A DNA stretch of 64,000 bases. Origin: Ophiostoma sp. CBS 140.51 (taxonomy: Eukaryota; Ascomycota; Sordariomycetes; Ophiostomatales; Ophiostomataceae). Position numbers and translations under genes: made by a program. The notes beneath the pieces were generated by a model. The model was not told the origin of the DNA, searched no databases, and saw only the letters and a list, made by a program, of their open reading frames with translations. Positions 46,101-57,911 of this stretch are shown here, one piece after another. The stretch's first letter is position 1. Each line of letters starts with the position of its first letter. Where the stretch lies: contig JANSLP010000066.1 of the NCBI GenBank assembly GCA_029298735.1, positions 1 through 64,000 of the forward strand, given 5' to 3'.

Positions 46101-46736
46101 GCGGGCTGGTGGGCCTCAGAGACTTTGAGAGTTCTGGCACAAAAGGCAATGACTGGAAACAGAAGCTTCTAATTATGCCTCCTGGAGCACTGTGGCCGTA
46201 TGATTCTACGTCGTGCTCTGTCTTTACTTGGGAATAACTCAAGTTGCTGTGAGCAGGTGAGTCTGCCATCAACGTAGGGATGCCAAAAAGGGGGTGAAAG
46301 GAAACGGCATCAGGTCAAATCCAGGCATCCTTGGCCGCTCGCCTCATCACGAAACTGGGGGAACGAGAGGCTCATGCCGGGCACGAGCCAGGTGAGCAAC
46401 CGTGACCTGGCAAGGCCCACTTGTCAGCGTCTGAATCAGTCTCGTCCTCCGTGGCTACACCGTTTCTCTGTTTCTGTGAGTGCCAGAAGAAATAAAATTG
46501 CGTCCTCCAACTCAAGTTTGGCTCACGGTCATCAATCATCAAGCAACCTGAAAATTTTATGTTTAGACAACTCCAGTTACTTACGGTGTGCTGTAACTTT
46601 CGGTTCAAGTGGTGTATGCGATTACATACTGTAAATGTAATATTCCCCATCTCGGGGCGCAAAATGTGCAAGGAACATGCTGGTCGATCCAATCTCGCTG
46701 AGTGGATGGTTTCGTCTTTCGGAAGGGCGGGCTGGT

Positions 46737-46738
<2 letters not shown>

Positions 46739-46767
<29 letters not shown>
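46739..46767. repeat. T29 homopolymer
   Basis: 29 consecutive T residues on the plus strand. The exact length may be affected by sequencing error. Confidence 0.85.
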
Positions 46768-46771
<4 letters not shown>

Positions 46772-47670
46772 AAGTGGTCCCATTGGGGGTCACGGGTAGG
46801 TCAATTTCGACCGGGAAATCTGGCGTTGACCCATGAAATTGGCAGTTTACCAGTAATCTGTTCAATCTGCCTATCTTTTCGTCTTGTTCCAAAAGAAGGG
46901 GAAATCAAAAGAATGAACAGGGAAATGCCGCGATCGTTTATTAGCAAATGGGGTAAGCAGGCAAGGACAGGCAAGGGTCGTAACTGGGAATATTATCCCG
47001 AAACAAGAAATACATGAGAGCATCGTTCCTTCTATGCCCGCTCGCACAGCACACATTGACACATTGCTCCTTCCACCGTTCCCAACAGCAGCTTCCTTCC
47101 AAATCGTCCAGAATATTCTAAGCTTACTTGTATCCCGTACAGGCAAGGCCAACCAGGGCTGTTTTTGTTTCTGTCCTGGCTCGAATAAATTGTCGCCCTG
47201 GTCGGTCCTTCCCCCTTTGCTACGTACAGCCGTCGTTTGAATCATCCTGCCGCAAACGGCAACCACACAAAATCAGAGGCATGCAGGAAGTAAGGGCAGT
47301 TGTAATGTTTTCAATATATGTGCTCTGTTCCACACCCGCGTAAGACATTGCGAATAGATTCGAGGGGCGGGAAAAGGGCAACATTACTTTGGCATCAAGC
47401 ACAGTTTGTCAATTGGATATCGGCTGCAACGACCTAGCCAACGGCTCTAAGACTTTGCAATATAAAGAGCGGGGTGCGTTCCCGTAAGGACGCGGAACGC
47501 TTCTCGTTTCTTTCTCCCTGACTTCTTTTTTGCTTTCCTTCCCGCCTTCATTTGTTTTGTATTGTTTGGTTTTCTCCATCTTGACAGGCGAAGCCCAGAG
47601 TCTTGCTCCCCCGGCACCCTGTAGCTTTCCCAGATTGGCATTTTTCGGAGCGTGAATCAAGTCCAAGTGC

Positions 47671-47697
47671 CCCTGTAACCCCTGTAACCCCTGTAAA
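47671..47697. repeat. 9-bp tandem repeat CCCTGTAAC (3 units)
   Basis: Three units at 47671, 47680 and 47689; the last ends in A instead of C. Non-coding context. Confidence 0.85.
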
Positions 47698-50600
47698 TAT
47701 AAGTGAAGACCCACTCGTATATGTCTTGTGCCGTGAGGCAAAGCCCATGCGACATCTCCCAGCCTTCCCCTCGTCTCCTCCTGCTCTGGTGCTTTCTTCC
47801 GCAACAACCCCTGTGGGGTTGAAAGTATGTTTCTCTAGGACTTGTAGAGCATTACGAGGGCCTCGTTCTTTCTTCCACTGGAGGTGATATCCTCAGTGCT
47901 CAAGTTGGACAGAAGAAGGAAACCAGGAAAGAACTGCTGGACTGAGAAGAGAGAGAAAATGATACGAAAAAAACAACAAGACAACAGCGAGTGTTTCAAT
48001 GTGCCACACTCTCCCCTTTCGTCTCACACACGCAGGCAGCGGCAACACGGATAGACAACACCGCACACGGGAGCGACGCACCCTTTGGCTTTCATGCCGA
48101 AAGTGCAAAAGTGTACAACCAAGCAAAGTTCTTGTGTGCTCCATCCCAAAATCTGGCCATTGACCTGCCCGGCCCGACGCCCATCCCCTTCGTGTCGAGC
48201 CGCCCGCTGTTTCGTGTTGATCCCGCCTTGACAACCCGAGCAAATGATATATGGGGGATGTCAACCGGCGAGCAAGAAACAAAATCAGGCTGGATGCACC
48301 GTGCAGCTTTTAGTGATGGGCCACAAATGGCTAAAAAGACGTGCGCGCGGGGAGAAGAGTGCGACGAGCAAAATTCAAACCAACAAACTTTGTTGATTAC
48401 ATATTATGCGTGGAGCTGATATATGTAAATCTTTTGTGAGCGTCTTCACCGCAACGAAGGCAAAAGAATATGCAACAATCACAGCCGAGGCCCGTCAATA
48501 TCGTGCCGCCGCAACTGCTCGGACTTTCAGCACACGTTCGGGCACCTCATCCCTCCCGCGGCCGCCGCTGCAGACTTTTGCACGGCCTGCGTATATACAA
48601 GCACACCCACTGGGGTGTTCGTTGTCTTGTGGTTTCGCTTCCTATTCTTTTGTCCTTTCTTCTTTTTCTTTTCTCCCGGGGATAAATGGCGTTCCTTTTC
48701 CAACTCGGGTTGAAGAAACAGGGTCACCAACGGGTCCCGCCACAGCGTTGCACACTTTATGTACTCAACAACCAGCGCCGCGCTCACCCGCATCTTCACC
48801 GCTCCGGCAACATCTGCTGCAGGGGCGAGAAACAAAAACAGGCACAAATTCAGAGACGGCACGAGATTGCTGACCGTTCGCGCATCTCTGCCCCTTTGGG
48901 TATCCTCCGTCGAACAATAGAGGACAAAATAAAACAAGAGCATCAGTGCGACACAGAATAAAAAAAAACCGTCTTCGATGGTTCAACATCCCGACGCAAC
49001 AATGCATCATCACTGCACGTCGGTGTGATGACGGCCGAGCCCCAAAGGGAGAAGAACGGGAACAAAACCAAGGCCACGAGCACTGACGTAGAGGGGGCAA
49101 TGCTCAAGAAGATGGACCCTCTGGGCAAGCAGGGGAAGAGGAGAAACTCTCCGATCTCCCGGCGATGGATCCCCTTTCTTCCCTGGTGCCCTCGGTAGCC
49201 AATGGACTGGGCTGAACGTAGCGTCCCGTGCCGCAAGAGCGACAGACGACCAGGCCTGAGCTGTTTTCCTCTCTCAACTCCAGGCGCAAGGCGGGAAAGG
49301 CCATGCAGCACAAACCCATGTCAAAGTCCAACCAATGCGATGGCAACCAAGACTGAACGTGCACACTCTCGGAAAGGGCCATCGGACACTCTATCCTCCT
49401 CACAAATGCACCTCGTCATCTGCCATCCTGATGTTTGTTGCTTTCCCAATCGTACCGGTCACCCCATTGAGACCGATTGTTCGGTCCCGGAAAATGGTCG
49501 GTTCTCCATGGCTTGGTGCTCTCGCCTTGTACCCTCGCGATCTCGGTTCTCTCACTGCCTCGCTGCTGACCACTCGAGCTACTGACGACCACTTGGCCGT
49601 CGCAAGCCGCTTTCTGCGAGCAGGCAAGAAAAGAGACCAATTGCCACCGGCGCAGGTATCGTCGTATTGGGGCAACGCGTGAGTCTTGTCACCTTTAGGA
49701 CCCGTTGCTGTCGTCATGCTTCGTTTCCCACAGTGTCCCTCGGCACCCCTCGCTTCCTACCCACTTCGATTGTACTTCGCACCCGAATACACTCTTGTTT
49801 TTCAGCTTGTCTGGCACCGTGGGTGTGCATGAAGGATGGGCTATATACAGAAAGCGCCACAACATTTCTTCTTCGCCCCTTACGTTTTCCCTCCTATTTT
49901 GGCCACTGCGGTGGCCCCGTTCCTGCATTGGCCTGCCGCCTCTGGTGGATTCCCGCGGTCCCGGCCGCCACGACACAATGGAGGCACGAGACAGGTAGAG
50001 ACAGCTGACAAGTGGACAGGCACGGCACGAAACAACGGCGACACAGGCACAGCAGTTGAGCGAGAAAAGGAGAAACAAAAGGCAGAGACAATACACATAA
50101 AATCGCCGTTTTTGTCGCGTGGGTGACAAGCATAAACCGGGCCAGGAACGTGTGTCTTACTTATGACGGCATGCTGACCTGGCTTCAACAAAGGGTGCCT
50201 ACTTGGTGTTATTCATCACTTAGGTGCACGACTTGCGAGGTACGAGTACAAGCATCGTATCTTACACAAGTACACAACAGTGACATGCTGTGATGCCCTC
50301 TCTTACTTTTGCTTTTGCGTACTGTAACATCGCTTCAACGGCTCAATTGCAAGTTTTCTTCGACACGCCAATCCCTGCGATTTCTGGATTCGTCGTGGCC
50401 CACCACGGCTACAAAGCGAAGCAGATGGAAAAGAAGAAGAAATGTAGCCAGCGACTCTTACGGACAGGCTAAACCATTTGTGGGACTTTAGCAGTGGAAG
50501 GCTTGGCGGCCAAAACTGCCTGCGGCCCATCATGCGGCCATGCATTGGGGCCATGGGGGGAGGGATTTGCCGCAACTGAGATGTGCCGTGCGCTGGCTTG

Positions 50601-53600
50601 CTGGGTGCCGTAGCGGTGGGTGGGAGAAGAAGCAACGAGCGGACGGGGGCCTGGGTTGATCAGGCGGGAAAAGGCGGCGGATTGGTGGATGAGTGGATTG
50701 GTGTCAGATGTTGTGGACATCTTTCTGGCCTTTGTGCGTGAGAGAAGAGGAGAACAAGGGGGTTTCTGATGTCTGACTGGCTCGCGGCGTCGACGGGCAG
50801 CTGCTGCACGCCGCCGCCTGCCCACTCTTTTCCGCGACCGGCGTGCCCTAACGGCAAGTAGGGGGTGCGAAGCGAGCTGGACAGCTGGAGTGTCAAGGAA
50901 GTAAAATCTCTGGAAACTCGCGCAGCACAAGCCAGGAAGAAAATCAAAAGGAAAAAAAGGCAAAAAGAAGGGCCGGCAAGGCGGGTCAGGGCAGGTGGCC
51001 ATGAGCAGAAGGCAGGCGTGGCAGGCAGATGCAGCAGAACCGTGCAGACTGCCAAAACGATGCAGAAGTAGGCGGGGAACCAGAGGAGGAGGCGGGGAGG
51101 GGGACAAAAACAAAAGGCAAAATGCGTCCTACGCAACACAAACGGCTTCCTGCGAGCAAAGGATGCAAACAACCAGCCCAGGACAGCAATCGACTGGAGG
51201 GAAACAGCAGCAGGGGCGCATGCAATGTCTGTCTTGTCCGGTCCTGTCCACTGCACCCACACATGCCGGACTGAGACAGTGACACGCAACGGCTGCAGGC
51301 GCTGTAGACGCTGTAATACGTTGTAACCACAACAAACGCTTGCAACTGTCAGCACCCGTCAACGGCATGTGCAGATGCTACTTGCAAGATACTCCCGTCT
51401 TTCCTATGTTTGTCTCCCTGTGCGGGATCATGCAAAAATATCCCACAATGCCGCTTCTGACAGCTCTCACAGGGTGACAGCCAGTAGGAGTACTCATAAG
51501 TTATCCTGCAGAAACAGGCAATGAATGAAATAAAGAAAGAGAGACACGGTCCAGACTGGGCACCAACACAGACGAGGTACCCCCGTATTCGTGCGCCGTT
51601 CGATATTACGGGGTTCCTTCCTATTCGTACGGAGCAAGCAATGCGGGTAGTTCTGGGCGCTCCCGTCTCTTTCCCTCCCCGAGCAAATGCAAACACATTC
51701 ATCCCCTTCGTTCCTTCCCTTTCATTCCTTCCTGTACGCTGAGGCCTTGTGCGTGTGCACGCCGAAGCAAAAGTACGAGACCCTTTCATCTATAGGTGCT
51801 GCCAAACCTTTCGCAAAACAATTCTTGGCCAGGCCTATTTGGCATCACCAGAGGAAAGGGAAAATTAAAAGCAAGTAAGATACGACCTCAAAGTATGATC
51901 CAGCGCGCGTCCTTGTGCTAGCTAAGTTGCCGTGCACTCGTGCGTCCTGGCGGGTTTCTTTGCTCCTTTCCGTTCTGCGTAGCGGGCCTTTCCTGTTCCC
52001 TTTTCCTCTTTGAGCACCCCCGGAATCAGAAGCTTGGAGTTCGTGGGCGCTGGAGCAGCTTGTCGTTGCTTTTCCAGACGAGGCCTGGCATGGCTCAAAA
52101 TGGAGCGGTTTGGCTGGGCCAGGCCCCATCGGGGATTTAGGCCTACCCCAGGGGGCGTGCCGTTCCTTTTGTCCACGCCCTTGTAATGTGCACCCCCCTC
52201 CTTCTGGTCCTTTGTGTCGTTTGTGTCCTTTAGGTCAGCCAATGCACATCCTGTTTCTCAAATTCTTTGGCTTTCTTTTCGCGTGGATGGTCTTCTTTTC
52301 TGCTCTGTTCTGGAACAAATTCGCGAAGGATGCGTTTTCAGATCTTGTTTGTTGATTTTATTGTCATGATACGAGAAAAACATAACCACGAGGGCCAGTA
52401 TCGTGTCAAACGAGAGACTTCTATGTGCTGCTGACGAGCCCTCATTCAATCTTTGCCATGTGGCCGCTGTCTTTCTTCATAAATATTTCTGTTTTTTTGT
52501 GTTATTTTTTCTGTACGGAGTACGCTCCCCTTGCGTCGCCTGGCTTTTTGCACACTTTTTTTTTTGCAGTCTTGTCTCTCACTCTGCCTTCGGTCCACGC
52601 CCACAATACACCCCACCCCCTCCCCCCTGTCACCCAGACTCTCCCTCGTTGGCGTTCCCAGTCTTGTGCTCGTCAATGATCCAGGGCCCAGCAACGCGCG
52701 CCGTAGCGACCCGTTTGTGCCAGCAGAATCCTTGGTGGGTGGTGTCAGTGGGTGCAGAAAAAAGGAAAACCAGTTAAATAAAAACAGAGACACACACCCA
52801 TGCCTTGGAGGTGGGAGAAACAAGACGAGGGACAAGGGAAGGTAAAAAATCTAATAAGAGGCACCAGATCCCACCTCCCGTCGCCCAATTCCACTTCTTT
52901 TCAATCTTTTGGTCTATTTTGCCTTTCTGTTCGCTTGCAACGACGTACTTACTCGGCTTGACTCACCATTGACGACGACAACGACAACGATAGCGACGCC
53001 GCCACGACATAAGCGACGACGAAGAAGTAGCAGGAGCAAGGTACGTTTTGATCGTTTGCATTTTCTGCACCGATTTCATTCATTGTACCCAGTACACATT
53101 GTTGTTTTTCCTGTTTTCCTTCCTGTTTTCCTTTCACAAAACACGTCATGATGTTTTTGATATCTCACAATTTTCGCCGTCTCTCTCATGCATTGCCTTG
53201 TGCTTTACCCCATTCGTTCACATTCACTTCACCTGTTCCCCACTCGCCTCATCCCGAGTTCTTTCATGTCACTTATTTTTTCTTTGTTCTTGTTTTTGTT
53301 GCTCTCCACATGTCATTATGGCCAGACCCGTCACCACCTAGAAAGCCACCTGTCTCAAGAACCGTCAGTACCCAGCACCAGAACGGCCCGACCAAGGAGG
53401 GAAAAGAACGCCAGGCCAAAATGTCCCGAGACAACCTATCCGCCGGCTTGTACGGGAGTGACGGGCAGCAGCGGCGAGCTTTTTTTTTCGAGCTGGTGGC
53501 CTGAAAGGGGGCTGTGGGAAACGGATGGAAACGGATGAGCAAACTAAAGTTAGTTGGGTGGTGAAGTAGCGGTAGTCTCGGATGGTTGAAGCGAGTGAGA

Positions 53601-56138
53601 GCGAGCACAAGGTCGTGTGGTGGTGACCACGCAGAGCAGAACTGGGAGGGCACGGTCAATCGAGCCGAACCAGGCGGTCGAAATGGCAGTAGCAGGGGCA
53701 GCCGCAGAAGCACCAGCACCGAACCAGCATCAGCAAATGAGCGCAGCAATACACCACAATATTGTGGTCAGCAGCACACAGCACAGGCCACGTCCAAGTG
53801 CTACGACGAAACGACGAAATAATGAGACCATCATAGGATTCAAAGCCGTCATTCACCGCCTACGCCCATTCTACGGTGAGTCGACTCACCGTGCTTATCT
53901 GTGCCGCAAGGAAGGACGAAGCAGCATCATGCGCAAAAGTACGGCTCGCAAGTCATGGGGCATGTGGTCTATTCTATTTCGCCAACATGGAAGACACGCC
54001 AATCTCCCTTCGCCACGGCCTATATCGATCCATCTATCGTCTATCGTCTATCGCCCGCGCCAGTGCTTCGGCACGCCTTCTTGACTTTTGCCCGCTTCTG
54101 CTGCCTTCGCTCGTCTGTTGTTGCCACGGGTCTTTGTCAGCCGCTTTCTATTTCTTAGAGAAGCTTGCGAGGGACGGCGGGCAAGGGGACGTTACAAGAG
54201 AAGCATCGAAGCATCGAAGCTACTCTCACCGTGTTGTGACTCGGTATCGATGCTTCCCTGTTGCCTCTTTCTGTCTTTTTCTGCCTTGTTCTGAGACAAC
54301 GCTGCTTTCTGTGGTACGGCACGACGCACAAATGCATATATGTACAAAGACGCCGTTGTACACCCGCCTGGCACCTGCCTGTCTGGCAGCTGTTGTCTTA
54401 CCATGACATGCCTCTGTTTTTCCTGCCAGGTTCAGGGCGAGTGCCGATGGGTACACAAAGGAAGAGGGGACGACAGAACATAACACAAAATGACGCTGTC
54501 ACAACAGAAGAAAAAAGGCGACTAGTGTCGCCTGAAAGACTGAGAGAGAGCAAAGACCCAACAAAGTCAAGCCTCCCAAGCCTTCAAGCCTCGTCGCCGA
54601 CCTGCCTGAAGACAAACGAGCAGACCGAGCTATTAGACCGTGTGAAAAAGGGAGAACAAAGACGCAAAACATCCCAGTCCGAATAAAATAGTCAGCAACC
54701 AAGTGGGGAGCCAGAACAAAGAAACGGACGGCCAAGTGCCACCATCAGCGGCTTCTGGCTTCGTTTTTATGCGGCCTGCGGACTGCGGGCAACGGCTTGC
54801 GGCCTGCGGCAGAGGGCAGTAGGGTAGGCCTGGGCTGCCCATCATTACCCGTCCGCCCCTTCCCTTCCCTTCCCATCAGTTCCTTCCGCCCTCGGCTAGG
54901 GCCCCGCCGCGCTGTTTAGCAGTTTAGTCGAAACTGTTCTCCCCTACCACAAAATCGGTTGCGCCATTGAGTATTGCCTGCAGAAAGGGGCTACTGGCAC
55001 TGGCCCTGCGCTGGCGGCCGCTGCACATCACGCACCGAAGGGTACTTTACCCAGTAGCGGCGGCGAACCTGCGTTGTTCGGGAGGCGAGGTGCAGAATGG
55101 TCAAAGGCAAAAGGAAAGGTGCGCGTGCGCGCGGAGCGGTCCATCTACCTGGGGGGCCGCACCTAGTTCGCTGACCCTGAGTGCTTGGGCCCGTACTGTG
55201 TACTTGTGCTGGTCACCGCACTTTCCACTTTACCCACCCAGGCGAGCGACCAAATCCCTCCTTGCCCATCCCCCTTTTCGCGCCCAGCCCAGAACACAGC
55301 CAGTGCACACCACCTCCCATCGCTCCTGCCCACACCACCACTACCACTATTACCACTAAGACAAAACCAACGCCCACACACTATGTTTGCCCGCTAAACC
55401 ACCCCTCCCCCTCGTTCTTTGCGCACCCGCCCTAAACCAACCGGCATGCTATTGTAGCGCGTACAGGCGGTAAAAGGGCCTTCCCTTATACAACAAACCG
55501 TATAATACAGCGGACCGCCCCCGTCGCTCTTTCCTTCTTGCCACCCTCTTGCTCTCATTTGCACCTTCTCTCGTTCTCTCCTTCCCTCTCTGACCTCTCT
55601 GCCTTTGCTCCCCCCCTCACTCCTTCCTTTTTCACCCCTCCGCTCCTTCCTCCAGCTTCCCATCGCGACTTCCTTTTTCTCTCATTTTTTGTGCTTTTGT
55701 TTGGGGTGGAGTAATTTTTTTCGCGCTCCTTAAAAACAAGGGGCGTTTTTGTTCTGGCATCGGATCTTCCCTTCTTCCCCTGTCACCAACCATCATCTAT
55801 TTTCCCCAACGCCGCTGTACCGGACGTTTTCTCTGCGTCTTCTGCCTACCGCGTCCCACCGTTACTAACATCGGTTGTAACAGTCAGTCAGCTCTAGTCG
55901 AAGACCTGTTGCCACTTTCTCCCCTTTCTCATTTGATCGTTTGATTTCTTTTCACCCCCCAACTTGTCACCTTTTTCTATCAACCACATTCAACCTCGTT
56001 GGCCTTGTCACCACATCTCGCCGTCGCTTTACTATCCTCCCAATCGGAATCCTTTCGACACATTGTGCGCAGCAGCCGGTTGTCAAACTGGCGCCCATCA
56101 ACGAGTACCGCCCTTTACACCAACCCTATCCACCCAAT

Positions 56139-57911
56139 ATGGCGGACGAGGGACGGCCCAACCAGCAAAATCCTCCAGGTCGCGAGGCCGGCATCATCAA
56201 GTCCGAAGAAGAGGACGAGGATCGTCACCGGCCGAAACCGCTCAACCTTGGCGGCGAGGGCAACTCCAATAACAATGGTGGCAGCAACAACGGCAACAGC
56301 GACAGCAACAGAGGCGGTGGTGGGAACATCGGCAGTGGCAACGGGAATTCAGTAACGCTGCCTTCTTTCCGGGAAGCATACGGCACTTATGCTCAGTATG
56401 AGCCCGTTCGCCCATCTCACCACGAGCAATCAGCCCGCCCCCCCATGCCCGGCCCGCCGCGGCCCTACGGTGACGACCCGAACGCCCACCGACTTCCTGG
56501 TCCTCCTGGCCCACCTGGACCGCACGGCCCGCCCGGACCTCCCGGACCTCCTAGCCAGCGAAGCGGCCCTCCCGATCCCTACGCCTCCCGCATGCACCCG
56601 CATCCTGAGCAAGGCTATCGCGAGGGCTACTATGGCCCTCCTCCTTACCACCACTATCCGGATCAACCCCCTCCACCCCATGGCCAGTACTGGCCTCAGC
56701 AGCAAATGCCCGGAATGCCCCCTCAGTACCAAAATGGACCGCCCGAGACTGCGCCGCGTCAACGGACATCCATTGCGTGCAAGTACTGCCGCAAACGCAA
56801 GGTTCGTATCTCGTCCCTCTTTTGGGGTAGACTGGGTATTTTTCGCTTTTGTGCTAACCGTAGATAAAACAGATTCGCTGCAGTGGATACCAGAACACGC
56901 CTGATGGCAAGTGCACCAACTGCAAGAAGACAGGAAACGACTGTGTGTTCCAGCCAGTCTCCTCGACGACTTCAACGGCTTTCGTCCCAGTTTCTGCCAT
57001 CCAGGGTGGCGTGCCTCCGGGCACCCCGCTGTACGGCGCGTTCGGCCAGCCCCTCGGCCCTAATGGCGGCCGTGGGCCTAACGGACCACCGGGCAGCGGT
57101 CCTCCCAGTTCAGGTTCCATGAACGGACCGGGTGGCCATCCTGGTTACGGCCCGACGTCTCCCGGTGCTAGTGGATACTACCAGCAGCAGAAACACATGC
57201 CTCCGCATATGGATCGTGGCGCTCCCTACGGCCCTCCCCACCCATCCTCGCAAGGACCCCCGCCTCCTGGTCGCCAACTCCCGCTTCCCTACCCGCAGCA
57301 CCAGCAGCAACAACAACAGCATGGCGGCTACCCTGGTGACGACCAGCGCGCTCGCAAGCGGACGCGCGAAGAAGAAGAGGCCGAATTTCCTAACCGTCTG
57401 CCGCCCCCGCCTCCCTACGGAAACTACCCGAACAGCCACGAAATGGGCTACTACCGCGGTCCGGAGGACGCCCGTCGCTCCCCGCCGTCAATGAATGGCT
57501 CTGCCTCTGGACCCGGTTCTGCTGTCTCCCCGTCGACCAGTGCTCCTCGAGGTTACGGCACTCCTGCTCCACCGGTACTTCCGCCACCCCCTATGTCCTC
57601 TGTGGGTACCGAGTACGCGATACCTGCAATTCCTACCGCACTTGTGGTACAGACAGCAGTCGTTTGAATGTAGTTTGCTAACCATTGTCTCTATCTACAG
57701 CAGTACCAGCGCCCGTAGTTCAGGAAGTGTCTCGGGAACCACAGCTACTCCGCCCACAGAACACCGCGGATCCAGATCCCCAAGCGGCGACGCAGACGAG
57801 AAGCCAAAGTTCCCACCTTCGGACTATTATGCCTTCAGCTTCCAGCACAACAAGGGACGTGAGCCGAAGGCTGGTGCCGATATCGACAGCTCCATGCTGA
57901 GGCGGTTCTAG
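56139..57911 (+). CDS. Zn2Cys6 transcription factor with Pro/Gly-rich and collagen-like region, three exons
   Basis: Exons are 56139-56801, 56873-57612 and 57701-57911; the introns are 71 and 88 bp. The product is 537 residues. The zinc cluster has Cys 214, 217, 224, 235, 238 and 245 (C-x2-C-x6-C-x10-C-x2-C-x6-C). The first intron, with the atypical donor GTTCGT, splits it after CRKRK; joining restores the correct spacing, which confirms the splice. The N-terminal 210 residues are Asn/Gly- then Pro-rich, with six Gly-X-Y triplets at 121-138. After the cluster come FQPVSS and AFVPVSAI, recalled from a widespread fungal C6 subfamily, then more Pro/Gln-rich sequence and KRTREEEE. No fungal_trans middle domain is visible. 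The second donor, GTACGC, was chosen because it is the only one before the in-frame stop that keeps the phase. The start ATG (CCAATATGG) is the first in frame. Confidence 0.88.

Larger units (their letters stand above)
40486..56138. other. 15.7-kb gene-poor region upstream of the second Zn2Cys6 regulator
   Basis: No coding gene can be supported on either strand. Open frames are short or are translations of simple sequence. The region alternates AT-rich stretches, a GC-rich block (41400-41830) and plus-strand pyrimidine-rich tracts (42120-43680, 52440-53340, 55490-56130) like those found in fungal promoters and leaders. A TACGGAGTA/TACTCCGTA pair of motifs occurs at 45752 and 52514, with TACTCAGTA at 45742. 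A donor-like GTACGT is at 53041. The last 600 bp are probably the proximal promoter and leader of the gene at 56139. Confidence 0.5.

Noticed and set aside
50469..51355. Minus-strand frames of 214 and 231 codons
   Set aside because: The two frames overlap each other in different registers, are low in charged residues, and show no domain or splice pattern joining them into a gene.
54771..54809. Repeated GCGGCCTGCGG (54771 and 54799)
   Set aside because: Only two copies, in a locally GC-rich stretch; too little to call an element.
55941..56138. N-terminal extension of the second Zn2Cys6 regulator
   Set aside because: Open frame only; the first ATG is at 56139 and 55941 is TTG.
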